Source: an uncultured Methanobrevibacter sp.
GTDB taxonomy: Archaea; Methanobacteriota; Methanobacteria; Methanobacteriales; Methanobacteriaceae
Direction: 5' to 3'
NCBI RefSeq assembly: GCF_937906425.1
Contig: NZ_CALCYR010000180.1
Span: 1 to 13,854, forward strand
Length of the DNA stretch: 13,854 bases
The position numbers were made by a program, and so were the translations under genes. Below are positions 7,721 through 13,700 of the stretch, piece by piece. How positions within the stretch are numbered: the stretch's first letter is position 1; each line of letters opens with the position of its first letter. Under the pieces are notes generated by a model. That model searched no databases and was not told where the DNA came from. It worked only from the letters and a program-made list of their open reading frames with translations.

Positions 7721-7787
7721 CTTTTTAATTAAATTATTTTAGTTAGTTATTTTAAAATTTCAATTTTTTTAATGAAAAATATTTGAT

Positions 7788-7891
7788 TAATTTTAATTTT
7801 AATAAAAAAATAATTAAATTTTCCTTATTAAAAAAACTGATTTAATTTTAATTTTAATAAAAAAATAATTAAATTTTCCTTATTAAAAAAA
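7788..7891. repeat. 55-bp tandem repeat, about two copies
   Basis: A unit beginning TAATTTTAATTTTAATAAA starts at 7788 and again at 7843 (period 55 bp). The two copies are nearly identical over about 48 bases through TTCCTTATTAAAAAA and diverge at the junction. Confidence 0.85.
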
Positions 7892-8154
7892 TTTTCAAAT
7901 TTAATACTGTTTTTATTTTTGTTTTTCATATTAAATAATTTTTTTGAAAAAATAGGGCAAAATAGTAAAAATAGTAAAAAATCTTTTAAAAAAATAGAAC
8001 AAAATAGTGAAAAAATTAAATTAAGTTTTAAAAAAAATGTAAAAATTAAATGAGAAAATGAATTTAAAAATGTATCTTTCAAATATTGCAAAGACATTAT
8101 CATTGCACATTCATATATTTATTCAACATTATATTTTACAAATGTTTATTATTC

Positions 8155-8194
8155 AAAAGATATATAGTATTATTAATTACTTTAGGAGTTGTTG
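8155..8194 (+). promoter_or_regulatory. Promoter and ribosome site deciding the NTase start
   Basis: A TATA-like AAAAGATATATAG lies at 8155-8167; a second AT-rich candidate is at about 8112-8123. AGGAGTTG (8184-8191) is a good Shine-Dalgarno match. Three in-frame TTG codons follow at 8189, 8192 and 8198. Only the last has a normal distance (about 6-9 bases), so it is taken as the start. Confidence 0.5.
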
Positions 8195-8197
8195 ACT

Positions 8198-8503
8198 TTG
8201 AATGATAGAATTGAACTGGCTAAAGAGTTTGCAAAATCCATTAAGTCCTATGACATTAAACTTATAGTGTTATTTGGTTCTGTTGCTCGTGGCGAGGACA
8301 CTGAAGAGTCTGACATAGATGTTCTGATTGTTTCCCCAATTGCAGATGAGATTAGGCAAGAGATTATGGATTTGGCTATTGACATTGTTCTTGATAAGGA
8401 AGAAGTCATCTCTCCTATGTTAATGAGTGAAGAGCATTTTAACAAGACTAAAGATTATCCTTTCTTGACAAATGTTTTAAAGGAAGGTGTTGTAATTGGA
8501 TAA
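8198..8503 (+). CDS. Minimal nucleotidyltransferase (MNT), putative antitoxin of a HEPN/MNT pair
   Basis: A 101-residue polymerase-beta-like nucleotidyltransferase with the signature GSVARGEDTEESDIDVLIV: G27-S28, then D39 and D41 as metal ligands; D62 (AIDIVLD) is the likely third carboxylate. In characterised pairs of this kind, the MNT protein neutralises its HEPN partner by attaching AMP to a tyrosine; that role here is inferred from family and neighbour. Translation most likely starts at TTG 8198-8200, chosen from the AGGAG ribosome site. The stop codon overlaps the HEPN gene by 8 bases, so the two are translated together. Codon choice (CGT, GCT, GTT, TTG) appears to differ from the AGA/GCA-rich neighbours, hinting at acquisition, though I judged this by eye. 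Confidence 0.88.
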   Translation: MNDRIELAKEFAKSIKSYDIKLIVLFGSVARGEDTEESDIDVLIVSPIADEIRQEIMDLAIDIVLDKEEVISPMLMSEEHFNKTKDYPFLTNVLKEGVVIG

Positions 8504-8864
8504 AGTTGAGGAAGCTTTAAATGTTGGAAAAAGCCAGCTGATATCCAGTCGGCTTCTTTTTGAAAATGGGCAGTATAGGGACTCAATCACTTTGTCCTAT
8601 TATGCTATGTATTCATCTGCTTTGGCTTTGCTATTAAAAAAAGACATTTCTCCTAAGACCCATGACGGAACTTTAAGACAATTGGGCAAGGAGTATGTTA
8701 AGGAAGGATTGCTCTCTAGAGAATCTTACAGGTATATTTATGATGCTAGAAGTATGAGGAACAAATCCAGTTACGATTACTCCATGACTTTCACAGAAGA
8801 ATTGGCTGAAGAACTTATTCTGAATGCTGAAAAGTTTATCTCTGAAACTGAAAGCATTTTATAA
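8496..8864 (+). CDS. HEPN-domain protein (COG1895-like), partner of the MNT nucleotidyltransferase
   Basis: An all-helical HEPN domain of 122 residues. Diagnostic stretches are LSYYAMYSSALALLLKKD (33-50), then SPKTHDGTLRQLGKEYVKEG (52-71) and YDARSMRNKSSYDYS (82-96). The C-terminal helix is rich in Glu and Leu. HEPN toxins are RNases with an R-x4-6-H motif, often R-x4-H-x-Y, whose Tyr is AMPylated by MNT. Here the matching segment is R88-NKSS-Y93-D-Y95: the His position holds Tyr, while the following x-Tyr is kept. RNase activity is therefore doubtful, although COG1895 members commonly look like this. The start is TTG 8496-8498 with AAGGTGT 6 bases upstream; it overlaps the MNT gene end by 8 bases. 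Confidence 0.87.
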   Translation: MDKVEEALNVGKSQLISSRLLFENGQYRDSITLSYYAMYSSALALLLKKDISPKTHDGTLRQLGKEYVKEGLLSRESYRYIYDARSMRNKSSYDYSMTFTEELAEELILNAEKFISETESIL

Positions 8865-8867
8865 ATT

Positions 8868-8905
8868 CTCTTTTTTTCTTTTTTTTCAGCTCTTTTTATT
8901 TTTAC
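8868..8905 (+). terminator. T-tract terminator after the HEPN gene
   Basis: Directly after the HEPN stop come T runs of 7, 8, 5 and 5 bases broken by single C, A or G bases. No stem is seen. This is the typical archaeal T-rich terminator and would end the MNT/HEPN transcript. Confidence 0.6.
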
Positions 8906-9035
8906 AAACTTCACATTTCATCAGAAGCCCCCTCTTTTTGTATAATTCTTTAATTCTCTTTTCAACTTTTTTAGTATGGAAAATGCATAAGAGGCATTTA
9001 AAACCTAATCTTAAGATTTAAATCATAAAATTCAT
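8886..9035 (-). pseudogene. Possible remnant of a small CxxC...CxxC (zinc-finger-like) protein
   Basis: On the minus strand a 43-codon open stretch (9017 down to 8886) encodes FKCLLC near its beginning and MKCEVCKNKKS at its end. C8-x2-C11 and C35-x2-C38 are separated by a Lys/Glu-rich helix, the pattern of a small zinc-binding protein. It has no ATG, GTG or TTG before the first Cys pair. The nearest in-frame ATGs (9033-9035 and 9024-9026) are cut off by a TAA at 9018-9020. An ATG with a weak AGGT site upstream exists, but in another frame, where it stops after eight codons. So it is either a gene broken by one stop or one frameshift, or a chance frame. The local rise in G+C (8920-9005) favours former coding DNA. 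Family not recognised. Confidence 0.3.
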
Positions 9036-9208
9036 ATTGTTTAAGCTTTAAAATACTATTTTCTTTTGATTATCCATTTTTAAAAGATTTGCTCCACTTT
9101 TCTATCAAATCTAACTATTTTTTATCAACTTTTAAAAAATTCAAAAATCACTATTTTTTTCAAAACAAGAAAGTTTTTAAAAAGAGCCTAAAAAATCCAT
9201 AAATAAAA

Positions 9209-9261
9209 TTTTATATACTGAAAAAATATAAATATATTATATTAAAAAACAGATTAGGTGA
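9209..9261 (+). promoter_or_regulatory. Promoter and ribosome site of the membrane nuclease-fold gene
   Basis: TTTTATATAC (9209-9218) is a good box A, predicting a start of transcription near 9240. AGGTGA (9256-9261) lies 4 bases before the GTG start. A second TATA-like stretch (9226-9243) cannot be excluded. Confidence 0.55.
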
Positions 9262-9265
9262 AAAC

Positions 9266-10564
9266 GTGGAAAAGCCACAATTAGTGAATTTTATAGCTAA
9301 AGTGCTAGAAGATTCTGGTTTTAAAGTTTATAAGAATTTTAAAACCTCCCAACAAGTCATAGACATCTATGCAATATTGCCAACATCAATGGGTGATTTT
9401 GGTATGGTCATTGCATGTAAAAACTATGACAAGGAATGGGAAGTTGGAATTGATGTCTTAAAGGAAATGGAAGTTATCGCCAAAAAGCTTAAGGCATCAA
9501 AGGTTGGAGTCATAACCAGTTCCAAATTTTCAGCTCAGGCACAGAGATACGGTGAAGAGCGCAAAATAAAATTGGTTGACAGAACACAACTTGTAACTTT
9601 GGCTAAAAGATACAATACTCAAAAACAAAAAGAAAAAGAACCTGCAAGATTAAGCCGCAGAGAAAATATAGCAGAAATTGACAGTGAATCATTCTATAAT
9701 CGAGACGTAAGCCGCGACTACATCGACAATATCAATGATCCATATTATTCAAGAGGAAATGACCCATACTCATCCAGAAATGAGCCATATTCATCTGGAA
9801 ATGATCAATATTCATCTGGAAAGGATTCTTATTCATCTGGAAATGATTCCTATTCCTCATCAGGGCTCCAAAAAGTTTACAATCCTTATGACAGTCTTGA
9901 GGAATATGAGGAAGACATTGAATATTACGAGGACCAGGTTGGTGGAATTGACCTTAGCGGATACAGCGAATATGATGATGAACTCTACCGTGCCGAATTC
10001 CTAAACAAAATACCTGATGACAACACTTATCAAAACAGTGCAAGTTCATTGTTTAAGGCATTTCCAGAACAAGAACAAAGTCAAAAGGGCAGAAGTCTTA
10101 CTGGAAATAGATCAAAGCCTAAAAAAGAAAACAAGGAATACAATGAAAGTTTAAGATCATTCAATACACCAAATACCCAAAGCAATAAACGCAGTCAAAG
10201 AAAGAGCAGCAGAAGCCTTGTTGATTCAAAAAGCAGATTCCATTCAGCAGGAGGCAATGCATTAAGCAATTATAATGCAAGCCCTCAAAAAGCAGGACTT
10301 TTAGAAAATCTAAAACCTCTTTTAGGAAATACTGTTGTTTCAATTATTGTGGTTGTCATCATTGCATATCTGATTGCTTTCATTCTTGGAAGTGTAGTCC
10401 ATATTCCTACCGGATTTATAGGACTTACTGAATTGTTTGTTGCATTGATTCTTTCATACGGATTGGTATTATACACAGACAGAGGTTCTGACATTTTAGT
10501 AAAAGGAACCATAGTCTTCTTCGCATCTTTAATAATTTTGATTACAATCCTAATAGCATTTTAA
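9266..10564 (+). CDS. Membrane-anchored protein with N-terminal Mrr-like PD-(D/E)XK domain
   Basis: Residues 1-117 resemble the Mrr/restriction-endonuclease-like fold: helix ending EDSGFKV (15-21), strand with D33 (VIDIYA), strand MVIACKNYD (47-55) with K52, and KVGVITSSKFSAQAQRYGEERKIKLVD (79-105), which matches the Mrr strand-helix-strand end. D33 and K52 are kept, but the Glu/Gln usual two residues before the Lys is Ala (A50); E67 or E69 in the next helix might substitute. Residues 118-350 are a polar, probably disordered linker: a 7-residue repeat (164-198), an acidic Tyr-rich patch (206-245), then a basic Ser/Lys/Arg/Gln-rich part. Three membrane helices follow (about 354-378, 384-403 and 413-432). 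No signal peptide, so the nuclease-like domain should be cytosolic. Start is GTG after AGGTGA. Specific function unknown; cleavage activity is uncertain. Confidence 0.8.
   Translation: MEKPQLVNFIAKVLEDSGFKVYKNFKTSQQVIDIYAILPTSMGDFGMVIACKNYDKEWEVGIDVLKEMEVIAKKLKASKVGVITSSKFSAQAQRYGEERKIKLVDRTQLVTLAKRYNTQKQKEKEPARLSRRENIAEIDSESFYNRDVSRDYIDNINDPYYSRGNDPYSSRNEPYSSGNDQYSSGKDSYSSGNDSYSSSGLQKVYNPYDSLEEYEEDIEYYEDQVGGIDLSGYSEYDDELYRAEFLNKIPDDNTYQNSASSLFKAFPEQEQSQKGRSLTGNRSKPKKENKEYNESLRSFNTPNTQSNKRSQRKSSRSLVDSKSRFHSAGGNALSNYNASPQKAGLLENLKPLLGNTVVSIIVVVIIAYLIAFILGSVVHIPTGFIGLTELFVALILSYGLVLYTDRGSDILVKGTIVFFASLIILITILIAF
9755..9859 (+). repeat. Five 21-bp in-frame repeats coding (G/R)(N/K)(D/E)xYSS
   Basis: Five consecutive 7-residue units (residues 164-198) follow one degenerate 8-residue unit. 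The variable position is P, P, Q, S, S; Tyr-Ser-Ser is constant. Copies are similar at the DNA level but not identical. Copy number is probably variable between strains. Confidence 0.85.
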
Positions 10565-10601
10565 TTAAACAAATAGCATTACAATTAAAAATTTACCTAA
10601 T

Positions 10602-10700
10602 CTATTTTTTTCTTTTTCTAAAAGTTTTAAAAGTTTAATTAAAATTCTTATTAAGATTCTATTTTTTTCTATTTTTTCTATTTTTTCTATTTTTTCTTTT
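10602..10700 (+). terminator. T-rich terminator region after the membrane nuclease-fold gene
   Basis: CTATTTTTTTCTTTTTCT at 10602-10619 begins 37 bases after the stop. A second block at 10658-10700 is a short tandem repeat of CTATTTTTT (four copies of 9-10 bp). Both are plus-strand T tracts that would stop archaeal RNA polymerase. The repeat probably expands by slippage. Confidence 0.6.
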
Positions 10701-10835
10701 TAATTTAATTCTAAGTTCTTAATTTATTTTATTTCTTATTCTTAAAGTTCAAAATTCTTATAATAAACCTATTTTTTCTTTTTAAATTTAATTCTAAGTT
10801 CTTATTTTATTTTATTTCTATTCTTAAAGTTTAAA
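10687..10835. repeat. 82-bp tandem repeat, about two copies, imperfect
   Basis: A unit beginning CTATTTTTTCTTTTTAA occurs at 10687 and 10769 (82 bp apart). Both contain ATTCTAAGTTCTTA and TTCTTAAAGTT, with small insertions and deletions between copies. Confidence 0.75.
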
Positions 10836-10933
10836 CATTTAATTAAATAATTAATTTTTATTTAAAAAAATAAACAAATTAATAATCTTATTTTAATTTT
10901 AATTTAATTTCTAATCATATTAGTAAAAAAGAG

Positions 10934-11096
10934 TAAAAAAATAATCTAATACAACAAAAATAAGCAAAAAAAATAGTTTTCTAAATACTAAAAAAATAAT
11001 CTAATACAACAAAAATAGGCAAAAAAATAGTTTTTTAAATACTAAAAAAATAATCTAATACAACAAAAATAAGCAAAAAAATAGTTTTTTAAATAT
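10934..11096. repeat. 54-55-bp tandem repeat, three copies
   Basis: Copies span 10934-10988 (55 bp), 10989-11042 (54 bp) and 11043-11096 (54 bp); CTAATACAAC marks each at 10946, 11001 and 11055. They differ at about three positions, so the array is recent or kept uniform. It lies just downstream of the tRNA-Val 3' end. Confidence 0.92.
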
Positions 11097-11130
11097 TGTT
11101 CGTAATAATCCAAACTTAAAAAACATCAAT

Positions 11131-11138
11131 AAAAAAAA
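11131..11138 (-). terminator. T8 terminator of tRNA-Val
   Basis: A run of eight T on the minus strand follows the last base of the tRNA directly, with more T runs beyond. This matches archaeal tRNA gene termination. Confidence 0.6.
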
Positions 11139-11210
11139 TGGTTCCGGCGAGATTCGAACTCACGATCCTCTCGTTGTAAGCGAGATATCATACCCCTAGA
11201 CCACGGAACC
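11139..11210 (-). tRNA. tRNA-Val (anticodon UAC)
   Basis: A 72-nt cloverleaf. The acceptor stem GGTTCCG pairs with CGGAACC and the discriminator is A. The anticodon stem TCTCG/CGAGA encloses the loop CTTACAA with anticodon TAC (11176-11178), reading GUA and related valine codons. The T arm is GTGAG-TTCGAAT-CTCGC and the D arm is short, with a TAGGGGTAT loop. No CCA is encoded, so it is added after transcription, and no intron is present. A TATA-like TTTAAAT on the minus strand lies about 30 bases upstream (11239-11246). The tRNA 3' end is not duplicated elsewhere in the window, so there is no sign of integration into it. Confidence 0.97.
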
Positions 11211-11575
11211 ATACTACATAATAAATTTAGTTAACCTATTATTTAAAACTTTCGATGAAATAAAAATTTCCCCCTAAAATCATACATCTAATCAAAAAAT
11301 AAGGAATTTAAACAATTAAATTTTAATAATTTCACTAAAAATTGCTTATTATTAAGAAATATATTTAAAATATAAGAAATAAATAATTAATAAAGGATTT
11401 TATTAAATCCTCCAAAACTATTAAAGGATTTAATTAGGAAGATCTTAAGCTAAATTCCAAAGCATATAAAAATCTCTTAAGACTCTCTCAAATTATTTAA
11501 AAATATTAAATTCTGAAACTACAAAAAATAACCCATATTTTAACTAATGATTTTTACTAAAAAAAGGTGATATAA
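11211..11575. other. Divergent spacer between tRNA-Val and ilvE
   Basis: 365 bases without a gene. It contains the tRNA promoter, an inverted repeat with an extra direct copy of one arm (11394-11431), and the ilvE promoter. A clear TATA box, ATATAAAA at 11464-11471, predicts transcription from about 11494 with a leader near 80 bases. A second AT-rich box at 11363-11375 could start a longer leader. Confidence 0.55.
11394..11431 (+). promoter_or_regulatory. Inverted repeat plus third arm upstream of ilvE
   Basis: AGGATTT (11394-11400), spacer TATT, AAATCCT (11405-11411) form a perfect 7-bp inverted repeat. A second AGGATTT at 11425-11431 could pair with the same middle arm. If transcribed, these would be mutually exclusive hairpins. 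If not, they may be operator half-sites for an amino-acid-responsive regulator. Both readings are inference. Confidence 0.35.
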
Positions 11576-12499
11576 ATGGCATTTGATGAAAATGGTAAAG
11601 TATGGATGGACGGAGAATTTGTAGCATTGAAGGATGCAAAAATCAGTGTTTTATCTCACGTTGTCCATTATGGAACTGCTGTATTTGAAGGAATTAGATG
11701 TTATGAAACAGAAGAAGGACCAGCAGTATTCCGTCTTAAGGAACATGTAAAAAGATTATTCGATTCTGCAAAAATCTACAAAATGGACATTCCATATACC
11801 CAAGAGGAAATCTGTGATGCAATCATAGAAACCATTAAGGTAAATGAATTAAAAAGCTGTTACATTCGTCCAATAACATTTAGAGGATTTGGCGAATTAG
11901 GCGTAAACCCATTAAATTGTCCTGTAAACACTACCATTGCCGTATGGGAATGGGGAGCATACATTGGTGAGGAAGAAATGGAACAAGGTGCAAACATTGG
12001 AATTTCCACCTGGAGAAAACCTGCACCTGACACATTACCTGTTCTTGCAAAGGCAGGGGCTAACTACATGAACTCCCAACTTGCAAACCTTGAAGCTGGA
12101 GAACATGGCTATGATGAGGCAATCATGCTGGATTTCCAAGGACATGTTGCTGAAGGAAGTGGAGAAAACATCTTCATAGTTGAAGGGGAAAAATTAATCA
12201 CACCTGATTTAGGTTCTTCAATTCTTAAAGGAATTACAAGAGACAGCGTAATGACAATTGCTAAGGACCTCGGATATGAAGTTGCTGAAGAAACCATTTC
12301 CAGAGAAAGATTATACTTGGCTGATGAAGTATTCTTTACAGGAAGCGCTGCAGAGGTTACTCCTATAAGAGCAATCGACAACAGACAAATCGGAATTGGC
12401 AAGAGAGGACCAGTCACTGAAAAGATTCAAAAGGCCTACTTCGATGCAGTCAATGGAAAAGGGGAAGACAAATACGGTTGGTTAACTTTAGTTGAATAA
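11576..12499 (+). CDS. ilvE: Branched-chain amino acid aminotransferase
   Basis: PLP-dependent fold-type IV transaminase for the last step of valine, leucine and isoleucine synthesis, with glutamate as amino donor; cytosolic. The length of 307 is typical. Visible features: HYGTAVFEGIR (31-41), R98 in YIRPI, PLP-lysine K159 in AKAGANY with Y164, EGSGENIF (193-200) with E193 holding the pyridine nitrogen, GITRDSV (219-225) at the phosphate site and FFTGSAAEVTPI (253-264). The FFTG/EGSGENIF combination fits IlvE rather than D-amino acid transaminase or aminodeoxychorismate lyase. The ATG follows a strong GGTGAT ribosome site 4 bases away. No clear terminator is seen after the stop, so some read-through into uppP is possible. 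Confidence 0.97.
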   Translation: MAFDENGKVWMDGEFVALKDAKISVLSHVVHYGTAVFEGIRCYETEEGPAVFRLKEHVKRLFDSAKIYKMDIPYTQEEICDAIIETIKVNELKSCYIRPITFRGFGELGVNPLNCPVNTTIAVWEWGAYIGEEEMEQGANIGISTWRKPAPDTLPVLAKAGANYMNSQLANLEAGEHGYDEAIMLDFQGHVAEGSGENIFIVEGEKLITPDLGSSILKGITRDSVMTIAKDLGYEVAEETISRERLYLADEVFFTGSAAEVTPIRAIDNRQIGIGKRGPVTEKIQKAYFDAVNGKGEDKYGWLTLVE

Positions 12500-12667
12500 G
12501 TTTATTTAAAACAATAAAAGAGTTTAAAAACTAAAAAAAATAGTCTAATAAATTTATTAAAAACAAGATTTTAAAAAACTAAAAAAACTTTTAAACTTAT
12601 TTAAACTAAATAAATAATTATTAAAACCAATTAAACAATATTAAAAAATTTAAAATTAATTAAAACC

Positions 12668-12702
12668 GGGTTAAAATTATTAAAAATATTAAACTTTAAC
12701 CC
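12668..12702. promoter_or_regulatory. Inverted repeat enclosing the probable uppP TATA box
   Basis: GGGTTAAA (12668-12675) and TTTAACCC (12695-12702) are perfect 8-base arms 19 bases apart. The spacer holds TTAAAAATATTAAA (12680-12693), a plausible TATA box that would start transcription near 12715, just before the GGTGA ribosome site. The GC ends stand out in this AT-rich spacer. A regulator bound to both arms would cover the promoter. Confidence 0.45.
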
Positions 12703-12739
12703 AAATTATTTTTAGGATTAAAAGATTTAAGGTGAATAA

Positions 12740-13564
12740 ATGGACATAATACAAGCAATAATCATTGGACTTGTCCAAGGATTAACTGAATTTCTACCTG
12801 TAAGTAGTTCTGCCCACCTAATATTTGCCCAACAGGCATTGGGGGTAGTGGATGTAGGATTGGCTTTTGATGTATTATTACACGTAGGAACTCTTGTAGC
12901 AGTTATTGTATACTTCTTCAATGACATCATTGAAATGATTAAGGGATTCTTTCTAAGCCTTGTAGACCTTAAGGAAGGAAAATTCATTCCAGAACTTAAA
13001 AGAGACCCATATAAGAAACTTGCCTGGCTTACAATCATTGCAACAATACCTGTAGGGGTTGTTGGAATATTATTCAATGACATAGTTGAGGAATTATTCA
13101 CTGGTTTAACTGTACCTGCATTCCTATTGCTCATTACCGGTTGTCTATTATACGCTTCCCAAAGAATGAACAGTGGCAGAATTGATGTAAGCAAGATTAC
13201 AGTCAAGGAAGCACTCATTATGGGATGTGGACAGGCATTGGCCATTCTTCCAGGACTTTCCCGTTCAGGAACAACCATTGCAACCGGTTTATTTGCAGGA
13301 CTTGATAAGGAATTTGCTGCTAAATTCAGTTTTATTTTATCAATACCTGCCATTTTGGGAGCTGCAGTTGTACAATTAAAAGATCTTGGTTCTGCAAATA
13401 TAGAACTTAGTGTCTGTATTGCAGGATTTATAGTTGCTGCAATATCCGGATATTTTGCAATTAGTTTCCTACTCAAACTCGTAAGAGAAAAAAGTCTGGA
13501 CATCTTTGCATACTACTGTTGGATAGTTGGAATAATAATTCTAGTTGGAAGCATAATCCTTTAA
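12740..13564 (+). CDS. uppP: Undecaprenyl-diphosphatase UppP (BacA family)
   Basis: Integral membrane phosphatase that recycles C55 or similar polyprenyl diphosphate to the monophosphate carrier. In a Methanobacteriales host this probably serves pseudomurein or glycan assembly (inferred). The 274 residues with about eight hydrophobic segments fit the family. The N-terminal motif GLVQGLTEFLPVSSSAHL (10-27) has Q13 and E17, the Q version of the (E/Q)xxxE motif, followed by S23-S24 and H26. The second motif, PGLSRSGTT (171-179), has the essential R175. The cytoplasmic stretch 75-92 is charged. ATG is preceded by AAGGTGA, 4 bases spacing. The four 22-bp palindromic repeats follow the stop closely. 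Confidence 0.96.
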   Translation: MDIIQAIIIGLVQGLTEFLPVSSSAHLIFAQQALGVVDVGLAFDVLLHVGTLVAVIVYFFNDIIEMIKGFFLSLVDLKEGKFIPELKRDPYKKLAWLTIIATIPVGVVGILFNDIVEELFTGLTVPAFLLLITGCLLYASQRMNSGRIDVSKITVKEALIMGCGQALAILPGLSRSGTTIATGLFAGLDKEFAAKFSFILSIPAILGAAVVQLKDLGSANIELSVCIAGFIVAAISGYFAISFLLKLVREKSLDIFAYYCWIVGIIILVGSIIL

Positions 13565-13580
13565 AAAACATTTAAAAAAT

Positions 13581-13668
13581 TTAGAACAGAGTTCTAAAAA
13601 TATTAGAATAATATTCTAAAACGATTAGAACAATATTCAAAAAATATTAGAACAACTTCTAAATTTTT
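13581..13668. repeat. Four 22-bp palindromic repeats after uppP
   Basis: TTAGAA recurs at 13581, 13603, 13625 and 13647, an exact 22-bp period. Each unit is a spaced palindrome TTAGAA-N5-TTCTAA. Units 1 and 2 are perfect, with loops CAGAG and TAATA. Unit 3 has one arm mismatch (TTCAAA). Unit 4 has a four-base loop. Sites two helical turns apart fit a series of dimer-binding sites; as RNA they would be four hairpins in a row. Confidence 0.85.
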
Positions 13669-13690
13669 CTATTTTTATTTTTTTACTTTT
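13647..13690 (+). terminator. Terminator of uppP: last palindrome plus T tracts
   Basis: The last palindromic unit (arms 13647-13652 and 13657-13662) is followed at once by T-rich runs of 5, 5 and 7 T (13664-13684). A small hairpin followed by a T tract is a likely stop for uppP transcripts. Confidence 0.5.
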
Positions 13691-13700
13691 AAAATCAATT

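Larger units (their letters stand above)
7703..8197. other. Divergent spacer between thyA and the NTase/HEPN pair
   Basis: 495 bases. Contents: the thyA palindrome, a 55-bp tandem repeat (7788-7891), and the NTase promoter. A 91-codon open frame on the minus strand (7828-8103) is almost all Phe, Leu, Lys, Asn and Ile. It runs through the tandem repeat and is not considered real. Confidence 0.6.
8865..9265. other. Spacer between the HEPN gene and the membrane nuclease-fold gene
   Basis: 401 bases without an intact gene. It contains the HEPN terminator, the CxxC remnant on the minus strand, and the promoter of the next gene. The part from 9040 to 9200 is plain AT-rich sequence with no structure that I can see. 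The plus-strand open frame over 8824-9021 is an out-of-frame extension of the HEPN region and is not credible. Confidence 0.55.
10565..11138. other. Long spacer between the membrane nuclease-fold gene and tRNA-Val
   Basis: 574 bases without a gene. It is made almost wholly of repeats: T-tract blocks (10602-10700), an imperfect 82-bp repeat (10687-10835) and a 54-55-bp array (10934-11096). No attachment-site copy of the tRNA end is seen. The first half is T-rich and the second half A-rich on the plus strand. Confidence 0.6.

Noticed and set aside
7828..8103. 91-codon minus-strand open frame rich in Phe, Leu, Lys, Asn and Ile
   Set aside because: Its composition is simply that of translated AT-rich DNA, it runs through the 55-bp tandem repeat, and no ribosome site or family feature is seen.
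8824..9021. Plus-strand frame overlapping the end of the HEPN gene
   Set aside because: It begins inside the HEPN gene, then translates the T-rich terminator into Phe/Leu. The opposite strand gives a more protein-like product.
9735..10004. Out-of-frame product with His/Glu-rich repeats inside the membrane nuclease-fold gene
   Set aside because: It is the same 21-bp repeat read in another frame. The main frame has domain-level support and a promoter with a ribosome site.
10934..11096. Regular repeats that might suggest a CRISPR array
   Set aside because: The units abut directly with no unique spacers, have no palindromic repeat end and have no cas genes nearby. They are plain tandem repeats.
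11139..11210. tRNA-Val as an integration site for the MNT/HEPN and nuclease-fold segment
   Set aside because: No second copy of the tRNA 3' end, no integrase and no flanking direct repeats are visible in the window.
12740..12793. Gln instead of the first Glu in the UppP N-terminal motif, possibly a damaged active site
   Set aside because: The (E/Q)xxxE pattern with Gln is a recognised natural form of this motif, and all other key residues are present.
12727..13503. Long minus-strand open frame opposite uppP
   Set aside because: It is a Ser/Thr/Pro/Asn-rich antisense shadow of a clear membrane enzyme, caused by codon usage on the sense strand.
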